Below are positions 1 to 7,670 of a stretch of 35,108 bases of DNA, one piece after another. Under the pieces are notes generated by a model. It did not search any database and was not told where the DNA came from. It saw only the letters and a list, made by a program, of their open reading frames with translations. The DNA lies in the NCBI GenBank assembly GCA_013813765.1, contig JACCRC010000069.1, positions 1 through 35,108 of the forward strand, read 5' to 3'. This stretch comes from Deltaproteobacteria bacterium. GTDB lineage: Bacteria > Myxococcota_A > Polyangia > Haliangiales > Haliangiaceae. Made by a program: the position numbers and the translations under genes. Every line of letters starts with the position of its first letter. Positions within the stretch are counted from its first letter, which is position 1.

Positions 1-12
1 GCCGGATCCTGA

Positions 13-110
13 CTAGGCACCGACGGTGATGGCGTCGGATCCGCCGGCCATCATCCAGCCCGCCTCGAAACCGTGCGCTCTCCATCGACGGAGATGCTCC
101 CTAACAGCGG
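13..110 (+). other. PAS domain end split over three reading frames
   Basis: Conserved PAS pieces follow one another but change frame. Frame 1 gives PARLETVR ending near 78. Frame 3 gives SIDGDA at 81-98. Frame 2 gives SLTADDGAIREW from 98 on and runs into the kinase below. Joined, they read as the normal end of a PAS/PAC domain (ETVR, then an xDG turn, then SLT, then DG.I.E). Two small indels near 79-80 and 98 explain the shifts. They could be sequencing errors at a contig edge or real decay. The in-frame TAG at 14-16 is then not the true 5' limit of the kinase gene. Confidence 0.5.
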
Positions 111-1324
111 ACGACGGAGCCATTCGCGAGTGGGCCGCGATCCATTCCGACATCACGCAACGCAAGCTGACCGAGCAGTCTCTTCGAGACGGAGAGAGAC
201 AGTTCCGCGAGCTTGCCGACGCGATGCCGCAGATCGTCTGGGCCGCGCGGCCCGATGGCACCTACGACTACTACAACCGGCGCTGGTACGACCTCACTGG
301 ACGTATCGACGGTACCAGGGGCGACGAGAGCTGGGCCGACGTCGTTCATCCCGAGGACCACGCGAGCGTGCACGAGATGTGGCTTCTCGCGATCCAGTCG
401 GGCGCTGCCTACGAGATCGAGCTTCGCCTCAAGCACAAGGAGGGCGACTACCGCTGGCACCTGAGGCGTTCGGTGCCGATTCAGGACAGCGACGGCAAGA
501 TCACGCGCTGGTTGGGCACCTGCACCGATATCGATCAGCGCAAACGAAACGAGGATCAGCTTCGATCGTCGGCACTGCTACTGAGGCAGAGCAATCGAGA
601 GCTCGAGGACTTCGCGAGCGTCGCATCTCACGATCTTCAGGAACCACTGCGCAAGATCCACTCGTTCGTCGGCTGCCTGCGCGACGAACAGGCCGCGACG
701 CTGAATGCCGGCGGACTCGATTATCTCCTCCGGATCCAGAGTGCGACGAAGCGGATGACCACGCTCGTTCGCGACCTCCTCGAGTTCTCGAGGGTGTCAT
801 CGAAGGGAAAGCCGTTCATCCCGGTGAACCTCAACGAAGTGATCACGGGCGTCGTCTCCGATCTCGAAGCACGTCTCACCCAGACCGGTGGGCGCCTCGA
901 GATCGCCTATCTGCCCACCGTGGCAAGCGACCAGGTCCAGATGCGGCAGCTGCTCCAGAACCTGATCGGGAACGCCCTCAAGTTTCACCGGAATGGCGAA
1001 CCTCCCGTGGTGCGTGTCACGGCCGAGCTCATCGAGGGCTTTGACGCTGACGGGACCCCGCAACCAGCGGGAGCGTGCCGCGTCTCGATCGCCGACAACG
1101 GCATCGGGTTCGACGAGAAGTATCTCGACCGCGTGTTCACGATCTTTCAGCGACTACACGGACGCGGCGTCTACGAAGGTACGGGAATCGGCCTCGCCAT
1201 ATGTCGGCGAATCGTCGAGCGCCACGGCGGAACGATAACGGCGCGCAGCAAACCGGGTGAAGGCGCGACGTTCGTCTTCACCCTTCCGGTCGCGCAGCGG
1301 AAGGGAGTCAGCTATGGCATCTAA
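26..1324 (+). CDS. PAS-domain sensor histidine kinase, 5' end damaged or cut
   Basis: Sensor histidine kinase. The open frame of 432 residues starts at a GTG, but residues about 24-47 are the tail of a PAS domain whose earlier part lies in other frames, so the true start is probably outside the window. A complete PAS domain spans about 56-173 (PQIVWAARPDG, then a DIDQRKR tail). The HisKA helix at about 192-260 has phospho-acceptor H202 in ASHDLQEPLRK. The HATPase domain at about 300-422 shows an N box (LLQNLIGNALKFH, 309-321), a G1 box (DNGIG, near 357) and a G2 box (GTGIGLA). No membrane segment is visible, so a cytoplasmic sensor is likely. The layout matches phytochrome-type kinases that pass phosphate to a small response regulator, and such a gene overlaps its 3' end by 11 bases. 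The kinase assignment is secure; the start is not. Confidence 0.85.
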   Translation: MMASDPPAIIQPASKPCALHRRRCSLTADDGAIREWAAIHSDITQRKLTEQSLRDGERQFRELADAMPQIVWAARPDGTYDYYNRRWYDLTGRIDGTRGDESWADVVHPEDHASVHEMWLLAIQSGAAYEIELRLKHKEGDYRWHLRRSVPIQDSDGKITRWLGTCTDIDQRKRNEDQLRSSALLLRQSNRELEDFASVASHDLQEPLRKIHSFVGCLRDEQAATLNAGGLDYLLRIQSATKRMTTLVRDLLEFSRVSSKGKPFIPVNLNEVITGVVSDLEARLTQTGGRLEIAYLPTVASDQVQMRQLLQNLIGNALKFHRNGEPPVVRVTAELIEGFDADGTPQPAGACRVSIADNGIGFDEKYLDRVFTIFQRLHGRGVYEGTGIGLAICRRIVERHGGTITARSKPGEGATFVFTLPVAQRKGVSYGI

Positions 1325-1775
1325 CTCGAAGCCCATTGTCATCTTGCTCGCCGACGACGACTCCGAGGATCGCGAGATGACGCGCAAGGCGCTCGACAAG
1401 AACAAGCTGGCAAACGAGTTCTATACCGTCTCCGACGGCGAAGAGCTTCTCGATTTTCTCCATCACCGCGGAGCGTATGCGCCGCCGGCGCTCTCGCCGA
1501 CACCTGGCCTCATCCTGCTCGATCTCAACATGCCGCGCATGGACGGCCGCGAGGCGCTGGCCGCGATCAAGGCGGACCCCGGACTGCGGCGGATCCCCGT
1601 GGTGGTGATGACCACGTCACAGGCCGAGGAAGACATCACTCGCAGCTACGACCTCGGCACCAATTCGTTCATCAGCAAGCCGATCACGCTCGCCGGATTG
1701 ATCGACGTGACGAAGGTCCTCGGCCAGTACTGGTTCCAGATCGTCAGTCTCCCGGAAGGCACGACTGGTAGCTGA
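1314..1775 (+). CDS. single-domain response regulator (Rcp1-like)
   Basis: Receiver-only response regulator of 153 residues, likely phosphate acceptor for the kinase upstream. It begins at an ATG inside the end of that kinase gene, preceded by AAGGGAG at 1301-1307 with 6-base spacing, so the two are translationally linked. The acidic pocket is seen in LLADDDSEDRE. The phospho-acceptor Asp lies in LILLDLNMPRMDG, the switch Thr in VVMTTSQ and the conserved Lys in FISKPI. There is no output domain. Relatives that follow phytochrome-like kinases are phosphate shuttles. The hybrid kinase one base downstream is an obvious next partner, which is inferred from the gene order. Confidence 0.9.
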   Translation: MASNSKPIVILLADDDSEDREMTRKALDKNKLANEFYTVSDGEELLDFLHHRGAYAPPALSPTPGLILLDLNMPRMDGREALAAIKADPGLRRIPVVVMTTSQAEEDITRSYDLGTNSFISKPITLAGLIDVTKVLGQYWFQIVSLPEGTTGS

Positions 1776-1776
1776 C

Positions 1777-3699
1777 GTGCCAATTCGTGTACTCCTCGTC
1801 GAGGACGACGAAGAAGACTACCTGCTGACGCGCAAGCTTCTCAAGGACAACCCCGAGACCACGTTCGAGGTGACCTGGGCGAGGACCTACGAGGCCGCGA
1901 TCGAAGAGCTCGAGAAGCCCTACCAGGCGGTGCTCGTCGACTACCGGCTCGGCGCACACAGCGGCCTCGACTTGATCGCGACTGCGGTCGCGGATGGATT
2001 TGCTGCCCCGATGATCCTGCTGACGGGGAACGGCGACTACAACGTCGACAAGCTCGCGATGAAGCTCGGCGCGTCCGACTATCTCGTGAAGGACCAGATC
2101 ACGCCTCAGCTGATGGAGCGTGTGATCCGACACTCGATCGAGCGCAAGGCCGCGAGGGCCGAACAGAAGGGCAGCGAGCTCGCGCTGAGCAAGAGCGAGC
2201 AGCAGTATCGTCAGATCGTCGAGGAGACGAGCGATGGGATCGTCAAGGTCGATCTCGACCTCAAGATCGTCTTCGTGAACCGGCGGTTCACAGAGATGCT
2301 CGGCTACGAACCCAGCGAGATGGTTGGCGCCAGCATCTTCGCGTTCATGAGCGCGGCCGCGAAGCTCTCCGCCACGCGGTCGTACGAACAGCTCTCGCAA
2401 GGTCAAAAGGTTGCCGCCGACGGGTCATTTCGCCACCGCAGCGGATCCGACATCTGGTGCAACATCGCCGGCACTCCGCTCCTCGATGCTGACGGTCGCC
2501 ACATCGGAAACCTCGGCGTTGTTCGCGACGAGACGGAGCGCAGGAAGCTGCAGTCCCAGCTGATGGTCAGTGATCGGATGGCCTCGGTCGGGACGCTCGC
2601 CGCAGGCGTCGCACACGAGATCAACAACCCGTTGGCGGCGGTGATCGCAAATCTCGACTTCGTGGCCGACGCGGTGACCCAGCTCCTCGACGACCCCCGG
2701 AACATCCCGAGCCAGGCGCTTCGGGCGGAGCTCAAGGAACCCCTCGACGACGCGCTCGAGGGCGCACACCGGGTGCGGCTCATCGTACGGGATCTGAAGC
2801 TGTTCTCGCGCTCGCCGATCGAGGATCCGAAGACGCCCGTCGACGTGGATGCGATCATGGAGTCATCGCTCCGCATGGCGTGGAATGAGATTCGCCATCG
2901 AGCAAAGCTGATCAAGTGCTATGGCTGCAGAGTTGGCGTCCACGTCAACGAGGCGCGTCTCGGCCAGGTGTTCCTCAATCTGTTGATCAACGCCGCGCAG
3001 GCGATCCCGGAAGGCCGAGCCGCGCACAACGAGATCCGCGTTGCCACTCGCGTCGAAGGCGACCACGTCCTCATCGACGTGTCGGATACGGGTGCGGGAA
3101 TGCCGCCCGAGGTGGTCGACAGGATCTTCGATGCCTTCTTCACGACGAAGGCCATCGGTGTTGGCACCGGCCTGGGCCTGGCAATTTCCCAGCGGCTCGT
3201 CGCGGACATGCGCGGCGACATCTCGGTCGAGAGCGAGGCCGGCAAGGGAACGACGTTCCGCGTCAGGATTCCCGTCACGAGCGAGGCTGGCCTCGAGCGC
3301 GTCGCACCCGTCGTGAAGGCGCCGCCGCTAGCCCGCCGAGGTCGAGTTCTCATCGTCGACGACGAAACCCTGATCGTTCGAGGGATGCTGCGCATTCTCG
3401 GAAAGCAGCACGACGTCGTCGCCGTGAATGCCGCCAAGGAGGCGCTTGCGATGTGCGTCGCGAACGTAAAGTTCGACGTCATCCTCTGTGATCTGATGAT
3501 GCCGGAGATGACGGGAATGGAGCTGCACGCCGAGCTCACGCGGGTTGCTCCAGACCAGGCCGATCGCATGATCTTCGTGACCGGCGGTGCGTTCACGAGC
3601 GTGGCACGTCAGTTCCTCTCCGATTCGCTCAAGGAGCACCTCGAGAAGCCGTTCGACCCACGCAACCTGCGCGCGATCGTTCAGCGGTACCTGCGATAG
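1777..3699 (+). CDS. hybrid histidine kinase, REC-PAS-HK-REC
   Basis: Hybrid sensor kinase of 640 residues starting at GTG one base after the response regulator stop. Domain order: N-terminal receiver about 3-120 (acidic D10/D11, acceptor D55 in VLVDYRLG, K105); PAS about 140-255; HisKA with H280 in AAGVAHEINNPLA; HATPase about 385-500 (N box NLLINAAQAI, G1 DTGAGMP, G2 GTGLGLAIS); C-terminal receiver about 522-640 with acceptor D572 in VILCDLMMPEM. The kinase core is of the NtrB-like HEINNP type, unlike the kinase at the start of the cassette. No membrane segments are seen. With a receiver at each end it can take phosphate from the upstream system and return it to its own C-terminal receiver. 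No DNA-binding output is encoded here, so the final target is unknown. A convergent gap of 156 bases follows, holding only short GC hairpins. Confidence 0.92.
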   Translation: MPIRVLLVEDDEEDYLLTRKLLKDNPETTFEVTWARTYEAAIEELEKPYQAVLVDYRLGAHSGLDLIATAVADGFAAPMILLTGNGDYNVDKLAMKLGASDYLVKDQITPQLMERVIRHSIERKAARAEQKGSELALSKSEQQYRQIVEETSDGIVKVDLDLKIVFVNRRFTEMLGYEPSEMVGASIFAFMSAAAKLSATRSYEQLSQGQKVAADGSFRHRSGSDIWCNIAGTPLLDADGRHIGNLGVVRDETERRKLQSQLMVSDRMASVGTLAAGVAHEINNPLAAVIANLDFVADAVTQLLDDPRNIPSQALRAELKEPLDDALEGAHRVRLIVRDLKLFSRSPIEDPKTPVDVDAIMESSLRMAWNEIRHRAKLIKCYGCRVGVHVNEARLGQVFLNLLINAAQAIPEGRAAHNEIRVATRVEGDHVLIDVSDTGAGMPPEVVDRIFDAFFTTKAIGVGTGLGLAISQRLVADMRGDISVESEAGKGTTFRVRIPVTSEAGLERVAPVVKAPPLARRGRVLIVDDETLIVRGMLRILGKQHDVVAVNAAKEALAMCVANVKFDVILCDLMMPEMTGMELHAELTRVAPDQADRMIFVTGGAFTSVARQFLSDSLKEHLEKPFDPRNLRAIVQRYLR

Positions 3700-3855
3700 C
3701 AGATCAGGAACCGGTAGGATGCGCGTGGGGGATGCACAGCGCGGCGTGGTCCAAGCTTGCTTGTTCGTGGTGCTCGTCACCGGGGCCGTGACGCGCCTGG
3801 GCGCGGCTCCGGGCGCACAACAGACCCGGCATCCGCGCCTCGGGCGCTAGCCGGC

Positions 3856-4182
3856 TCAGTCCGCCATGCGGCGGTACAGCATCACGCCGCCCACGATGGC
3901 AGCGAGAACGCCGATCCCGATCGCCGCGGCCTTCATCGGGTCCGCGACCACGGCGGCACGAACCTCCTTGGACTTCTCCGCGACGTACATCTTCGCCTGC
4001 AGGCGCTTCCGGTCGATGACCTCGGCGGCAGCTGCCTTCACCTTGTCGGCGACCTTGCGGGCCTGCTTGCCGACGTCGAGCTCGTCGACGATGGCGTGCT
4101 TGAGCTCGGCGATGTTGGCTTCGAGGTCATTGCGAGCGAGGTTGATCTCGTATTCGAGCTTCTCTTCAGTCGGGTTTGACAT
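3856..4182 (-). CDS. DUF3618-like small membrane-anchored protein
   Basis: A 108-residue protein. The N-terminal part has the DUF3618-type pattern (a Glu-rich start, then LARNDLEANIAEL), a charged helix, and one C-terminal membrane segment (AAAIGIGVLAAIVGGVMLYRR). It resembles YqjD/ElaB-style proteins that sit on the inner membrane. Two nearby ATGs exist, at 4188 and 4182. GAAGGA abuts the first and is 6 bases from the second, so the second is the better start. The upstream holin-fold gene ends 10 bases before this start, and that pairing is common in other bacteria. Function is unknown; a role in envelope stress is a guess. Confidence 0.75.
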   Translation of the reverse strand: MSNPTEEKLEYEINLARNDLEANIAELKHAIVDELDVGKQARKVADKVKAAAAEVIDRKRLQAKMYVAEKSKEVRAAVVADPMKAAAIGIGVLAAIVGGVMLYRRMAD

Positions 4183-4192
4183 GGTCATTCCT

Positions 4193-4606
4193 TCAGGCCT
4201 TCAGGCCTTCCTTGACGTTCTCGACAGTCTTCTTGGCCTGGTAGACCGTGTCGGACATGTCGGGTTTGACATCGCCGGCCAGCTTCTTCGCGAACACGCC
4301 AGCGATGGCGCCGCCCGCGACGAGGTAGATGACCGCCATGATCAGAAGCCGCAGCCAGAGGGCGGAGATGACCGGCGCCAGGGCGACGACCGCCACCACG
4401 CACAGCATCCCGAAGCCGATCAGCGCGACGATGCCGCCCAGCACGACGACGGCGGCCTCACCGGCTGCGGTCTTCACGCTCTTCGTAAGCTCCAGCTTCG
4501 CGAGCTGAAGCTCGTCGCTCGCGATCGTCTTCACGTCATCAGTGATCCGATTGACGAGCTCGCCCACGCCGGGGCGTGCGTCGCCGTTTGGTACGCGCTT
4601 TTCCAT
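4193..4606 (-). CDS. phage-holin-fold membrane protein (PF07332-like)
   Basis: A 137-residue protein with an amphipathic N-terminal half (ELVNRITDDVKTIASDEL) followed by two long hydrophobic helices (about 50-75 and 83-108) and a charged end. This is the pattern of the Actinobacteriophage holin III / DUF1469 family, which in most bacteria is not phage-related. The ATG at 4606 is chosen because GAGGA lies 6 bases upstream; an in-frame ATG further upstream would add nine unlikely residues. It is probably co-transcribed with the DUF3618-like gene downstream. A short AGGCCTGA direct repeat covers the stop codon and the next ribosome-binding site. Confidence 0.75.
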   Translation of the reverse strand: MEKRVPNGDARPGVGELVNRITDDVKTIASDELQLAKLELTKSVKTAAGEAAVVVLGGIVALIGFGMLCVVAVVALAPVISALWLRLLIMAVIYLVAGGAIAGVFAKKLAGDVKPDMSDTVYQAKKTVENVKEGLKA

Positions 4607-4677
4607 GATCGGTCCTCGGGGTTGAACGACCACAGGTTGTGCAGCGAGCGTGCCGAGCGGCCTCGGCAGTTCTCTTT

Positions 4678-5316
4678 TCAGAACGCGCCGCTGTGCGTCA
4701 CCATCACCAGAGGCCTCCCCGCGGGATCGAGCGCCGTTGACACGTCGAGCCCGGCCAGATCACCCCGGTAGCCGTGCGCTCTGCGCCCTGCGACGATGTC
4801 GAAGCCGAGCGTCAGCGCCGCCTCGAGGGCCACGCCGTAGCCGATGCCCTCGAGCTGTCTGCGATCCGCACGGCGCGCGAGCACGGCCGTGGTGATGCCG
4901 CCCGCGATCAGCACGACCTCGACGATCTCGAGCACCGTGAACTGCATCGAGACGCCCTTCATGCGCCCGCGCTCGGCGGTCACGAACGTCTGCGGATCCG
5001 ATGCGATCTGATCGCCGAATTCGTCGACGCGCTTGTTCGAAGAGACGGTCACGAAGATCCCCGCGGCGACGTGCGCGAGCCCGAAGCCGAGCAGTGGATA
5101 CGACATGCCGCGAGCGAGATCGGAATCTTTCTGAAGTCCATAGAGTAGTCCGCCCGACAGGAGACCTGTGGTGCCCATACCCACAAGGACGTAGCCGCCG
5201 CGGACCTCGCCGGCGAAGTAGTTCTCCATCGCGGCCTGGGTTTGCGCGCGATCAGGCTCGGCGTACGAAACCTGCACTAACAAGAGGAACGTGATCAGAG
5301 CCGCGGTTCGCTGCAC
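4678..5316 (-). CDS. exported membrane protein, unknown function
   Basis: A 212-residue protein beginning at GTG with a signal peptide (about residues 1-19, ending SYA) and then four likely hydrophobic stretches: about 40-62, 72-92, 125-145 and 158-172. The C-terminal portion is polar. No domain is recognised. Similar exported multi-helix proteins with a VLVGMGTTGLLSGGLLYG-like Gly-rich helix are frequent in myxobacterial genomes, usually unnamed. A gap of 71 bases containing a 6-bp GC stem (4652-4667) separates it from the holin-fold gene, so a shared transcript is possible but unproven. Its upstream side faces the M43 protease gene. Confidence 0.6.
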   Translation of the reverse strand: MQRTAALITFLLLVQVSYAEPDRAQTQAAMENYFAGEVRGGYVLVGMGTTGLLSGGLLYGLQKDSDLARGMSYPLLGFGLAHVAAGIFVTVSSNKRVDEFGDQIASDPQTFVTAERGRMKGVSMQFTVLEIVEVVLIAGGITTAVLARRADRRQLEGIGYGVALEAALTLGFDIVAGRRAHGYRGDLAGLDVSTALDPAGRPLVMVTHSGAF

Positions 5317-5419
5317 GCCGCGAGCATAGCTGTGACCGTGTGTTCACGGTGATCGTTCGAAAACGCGCCGAGAAGTCAGCAGTGGCCAGAGCGCTGGTGC
5401 TAGCAGGCCTACATCATCG

Positions 5420-5431
5420 CTGATCTACGCT
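5420..5431 (+). promoter_or_regulatory. CTGATCTACnCT motif, putative -10 region for the M43 protease
   Basis: The 12-base CTGATCTACGCT lies 20 bases before the protease ATG. TACGCT fits a TAnnnT -10 hexamer, leaving a leader of about 13 bases that holds GGGAGG (5442-5447). The same motif (CTGATCTACTCT) occurs before the kinase gene at 6380-6391. No good -35 box is visible, so this is a weak call. Confidence 0.3.
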
Positions 5432-5451
5432 GCGCGGCACTGGGAGGCTCT

Positions 5452-6339
5452 ATGAACACGAAGTTTGCGGTTCTGGTAGCAATGCTCGGAGTGTCACTCG
5501 TCGCCTGTGCGGAGGACGTTGGTGATCAAACGATCAATGACAAGGAGGTCGAGGGCGTACAGGAGCCCGGCTCCAGCAACGTGCATCGCGGGTGCGCCAC
5601 CGTCGAGCCGACAGGCCTTGACCGTGATGCGATCGAGGCGCGCATCGCCGCGGTCGAGCAGAACACCGCGCTCACGGCGTCGCACGTGATTCCGGTCTAC
5701 GTGCACCGCATCCACGCCTCGAACGGCACTGGCGGTGCCGTCTCGAACACGCAGATCAACAATCAGATCAGCGTGCTCAATGACGCGTTCGCCGGGTCCG
5801 GCTTCTCGTTCTCGCTGGTCAGCATCGACGACTCGAACAACGACGCCTGGTACACGACGAGCGGCGGCGCATCCGAGACCGCGATGAAGAACGCGCTTCG
5901 CAAGGGCGGTTCGAACGCGCTCAACATGTACACGAACAACATGGGCGACGGCCTCCTCGGCTGGGCGACGTTCCCGTCGAGCTACGCGAGCAACCCGAAG
6001 ATGGACGGCGTGGTTCTGTTGTTCTCGTCGCTGCCGGGTGGCTCTGCCGCGCCGTACAACCTCGGCGATACCGGCACCCACGAGGTGGGCCACTGGATGG
6101 GCCTCTATCACACGTTCCAGGGCGGCTGCACGAAGAACAACGACGGCGTCTCGGACACGCCCGCCGAGAGGTCGCCGGCGTATGGCTGCCCGACCGGCCG
6201 CGACAGTTGCGCCAGCAACCGGCATCCGGGCATCGACCCGATCACGAACTTCATGGACTACACCGACGACGCCTGCATGAACACGTTCTCCCCGGGCCAG
6301 GGAACGCGCATGGCCTCGATGTGGCAGGCCTATCGGTAG
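5452..6339 (+). CDS. M43-type zinc metalloprotease lipoprotein
   Basis: Secreted zinc metalloprotease of the metzincin class, M43 (pappalysin/ulilysin-like), 295 residues. A lipoprotein signal ends at C19 (SLVAC), so it should be attached to a membrane facing the outside or periplasm. C48 in HRGCATVEP may act as a cysteine switch keeping the enzyme latent, as in ulilysin. The catalytic motif is HEVGHWMGLYH, with zinc ligands H210, H214 and H220 and catalytic E211. The Met-turn is NFMDYTDD (M268). Cysteines near 226, 246, 253 and 275 probably form disulfides. GGGAGG precedes the ATG. It is transcribed alone or with the kinase 59 bases downstream. The family is well supported; the substrate is unknown, and predatory or nutritional proteolysis is an inference. 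Confidence 0.92.
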   Translation: MNTKFAVLVAMLGVSLVACAEDVGDQTINDKEVEGVQEPGSSNVHRGCATVEPTGLDRDAIEARIAAVEQNTALTASHVIPVYVHRIHASNGTGGAVSNTQINNQISVLNDAFAGSGFSFSLVSIDDSNNDAWYTTSGGASETAMKNALRKGGSNALNMYTNNMGDGLLGWATFPSSYASNPKMDGVVLLFSSLPGGSAAPYNLGDTGTHEVGHWMGLYHTFQGGCTKNNDGVSDTPAERSPAYGCPTGRDSCASNRHPGIDPITNFMDYTDDACMNTFSPGQGTRMASMWQAYR

Positions 6340-6379
6340 GCGGCGATAGTTTCCGACACGTTGGAATGTCGCCCACCTC

Positions 6380-6391
6380 CTGATCTACTCT
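6380..6391 (+). promoter_or_regulatory. putative -10 region giving a leaderless kinase mRNA
   Basis: CTGATCTACTCT ends 7 bases before the ATG of the kinase. If TACTCT is the -10 hexamer, transcription would start at or next to the A of ATG. The gene has no Shine-Dalgarno sequence, which agrees with a leaderless message. The motif matches the one before the M43 gene in 11 of 12 bases. Confidence 0.3.
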
Positions 6392-6398
6392 CCGGCGA

Positions 6399-7664
6399 AT
6401 GGGGGGAGACGGCACGGTCGGTGGGCGCTACGCGTTGGATGGCCGCCTGGGTGAAGGCGGGATGGGCCAGGTCTTCAAGGCCCGTCATCTCCAGCTCGGC
6501 AAGGCGTTCGCGCTGAAGATCATCTCGCCGGCGTTCGCGCTGGATACGGCCGCACGCGCGCGGTTCAACGAGGAAGCGAAGCTCGCGAGCGAGATCTCGC
6601 ACCCGAACATCGTGTCGGTCGTCGACTTCGGCGAGGACGCGCAGTTCGGCGCGTACATGGTGATGGATCTCGTCGAAGGGGAGCCGCTGCTCCCGAACGG
6701 CACCGTACCGATGTCGATCCGGCGCGCGATCGACATCCTCGGCCAGATCGCCGACGCGCTCGATCACATCCACCGGCGCGGCATCGTTCACGGCGACGTG
6801 AAGGCTGACAACATCATGCTGACCGGTGAGACCGATGGTCCGAGTGCGGGAGCGCGCCGCCGCCGGATCGCGCGGCTCCTCGACTTCGGCCTCGCACGCC
6901 GCCACGGCGGCCAGAACGAAGAAGAGGTCAGCGGCAGCCCTCACTACCTCGCGCCGGAACGCGCCGCCGGCGGACCGCCGAGCGTGGCCGCCGATGTGTA
7001 CGCGCTCGGAGTGCTCAGCTATCTGCTCTTCACCGGCACGCTGCCGTTCGAGGGCAACGTCGTGGAGATCCTGATGGCGCAGATCAACCAGCCACCGCCG
7101 AACATGACCGAGCGCCGCGGCGAGGAGATGGAGGAGGCGCTCGAGTCGCTCGTGCTCCGCGCGCTGGCCAAGGATCCGTCCCAGCGCCACGGCTCCGCGG
7201 CCGCGTTCCGCTACGAGCTCAACACGGTGATGGACATGCTGGACATGGGCCGTCGCCGGAGCCGCGCGAGCGGAACGCTCAAGCCCGACAGCGCGCGCGA
7301 TGCCACGGTGATCGCCGCGTTCGATCGATCTCGTGTTCCGCAGGCGCTGCTCTCGATCGATGGCCGCATCGCGTTCGCGAACAAGGCATTCAACCGCTTG
7401 CTGGGACAGGACGCCGGCACCGACGGCCTCAAGGTCTCCGACACCACGCTCTCGAACGTGGTGCCCGGCCTCATGCGCGCCTTGCGCGCCGCCCACGCCG
7501 ATGGCAAGCCCTGCGAGCGCCGCGCGCGCGTGTTCCGCGGCGACGACAAGCCAGCCCTCGAGCTGACGCTGTGGTTCTGCCCGCTGCCCCTGCCCGGCAC
7601 CGAGATCCACCTGATGATCCGGGTCCAGGACGAGAAGCGTCGCCGCGACGATACCGAGAGCTAG
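6399..7664 (+). CDS. Ser/Thr protein kinase with C-terminal PAS domain
   Basis: Eukaryotic-type protein kinase of 421 residues without a membrane segment. Kinase domain about 10-275: Gly loop GEGGMGQV (18-25), ATP-binding K40, catalytic loop VHGDVKADN (H131-G132-D133), DFG at 162-164, activation segment ending in YLAPE. The HRD arginine is replaced by Gly, so it is a non-RD kinase and may not need activation-loop phosphorylation. Residues about 304-415 look like a PAS domain (PQALLSIDGRIAFANKAF), suggesting that a small ligand or redox signal controls the kinase from the C-terminal side. That kinase-then-PAS order is less usual. There is no Shine-Dalgarno sequence. It converges with the MauG-like gene, leaving 6 bases between stops. 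Confidence 0.9.
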   Translation: MGGDGTVGGRYALDGRLGEGGMGQVFKARHLQLGKAFALKIISPAFALDTAARARFNEEAKLASEISHPNIVSVVDFGEDAQFGAYMVMDLVEGEPLLPNGTVPMSIRRAIDILGQIADALDHIHRRGIVHGDVKADNIMLTGETDGPSAGARRRRIARLLDFGLARRHGGQNEEEVSGSPHYLAPERAAGGPPSVAADVYALGVLSYLLFTGTLPFEGNVVEILMAQINQPPPNMTERRGEEMEEALESLVLRALAKDPSQRHGSAAAFRYELNTVMDMLDMGRRRSRASGTLKPDSARDATVIAAFDRSRVPQALLSIDGRIAFANKAFNRLLGQDAGTDGLKVSDTTLSNVVPGLMRALRAAHADGKPCERRARVFRGDDKPALELTLWFCPLPLPGTEIHLMIRVQDEKRRRDDTES

Positions 7665-7670
7665 CAGGAG

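Noticed and set aside
3835..3847. Short GCGCC/GGCGC stem between the hybrid kinase and the DUF3618 gene
   Set aside because: Only 5 bp and no T-run; expected by chance in DNA of this composition.
4193..4606. Holin-like protein as a sign of a prophage
   Set aside because: This holin-fold family is widespread in chromosomes and no other phage gene is present nearby.
4652..4667. GC hairpin after the 4678-5316 gene as a terminator
   Set aside because: The minus strand has no T-run after it; the T-rich tract is on the plus side, where no gene ends.
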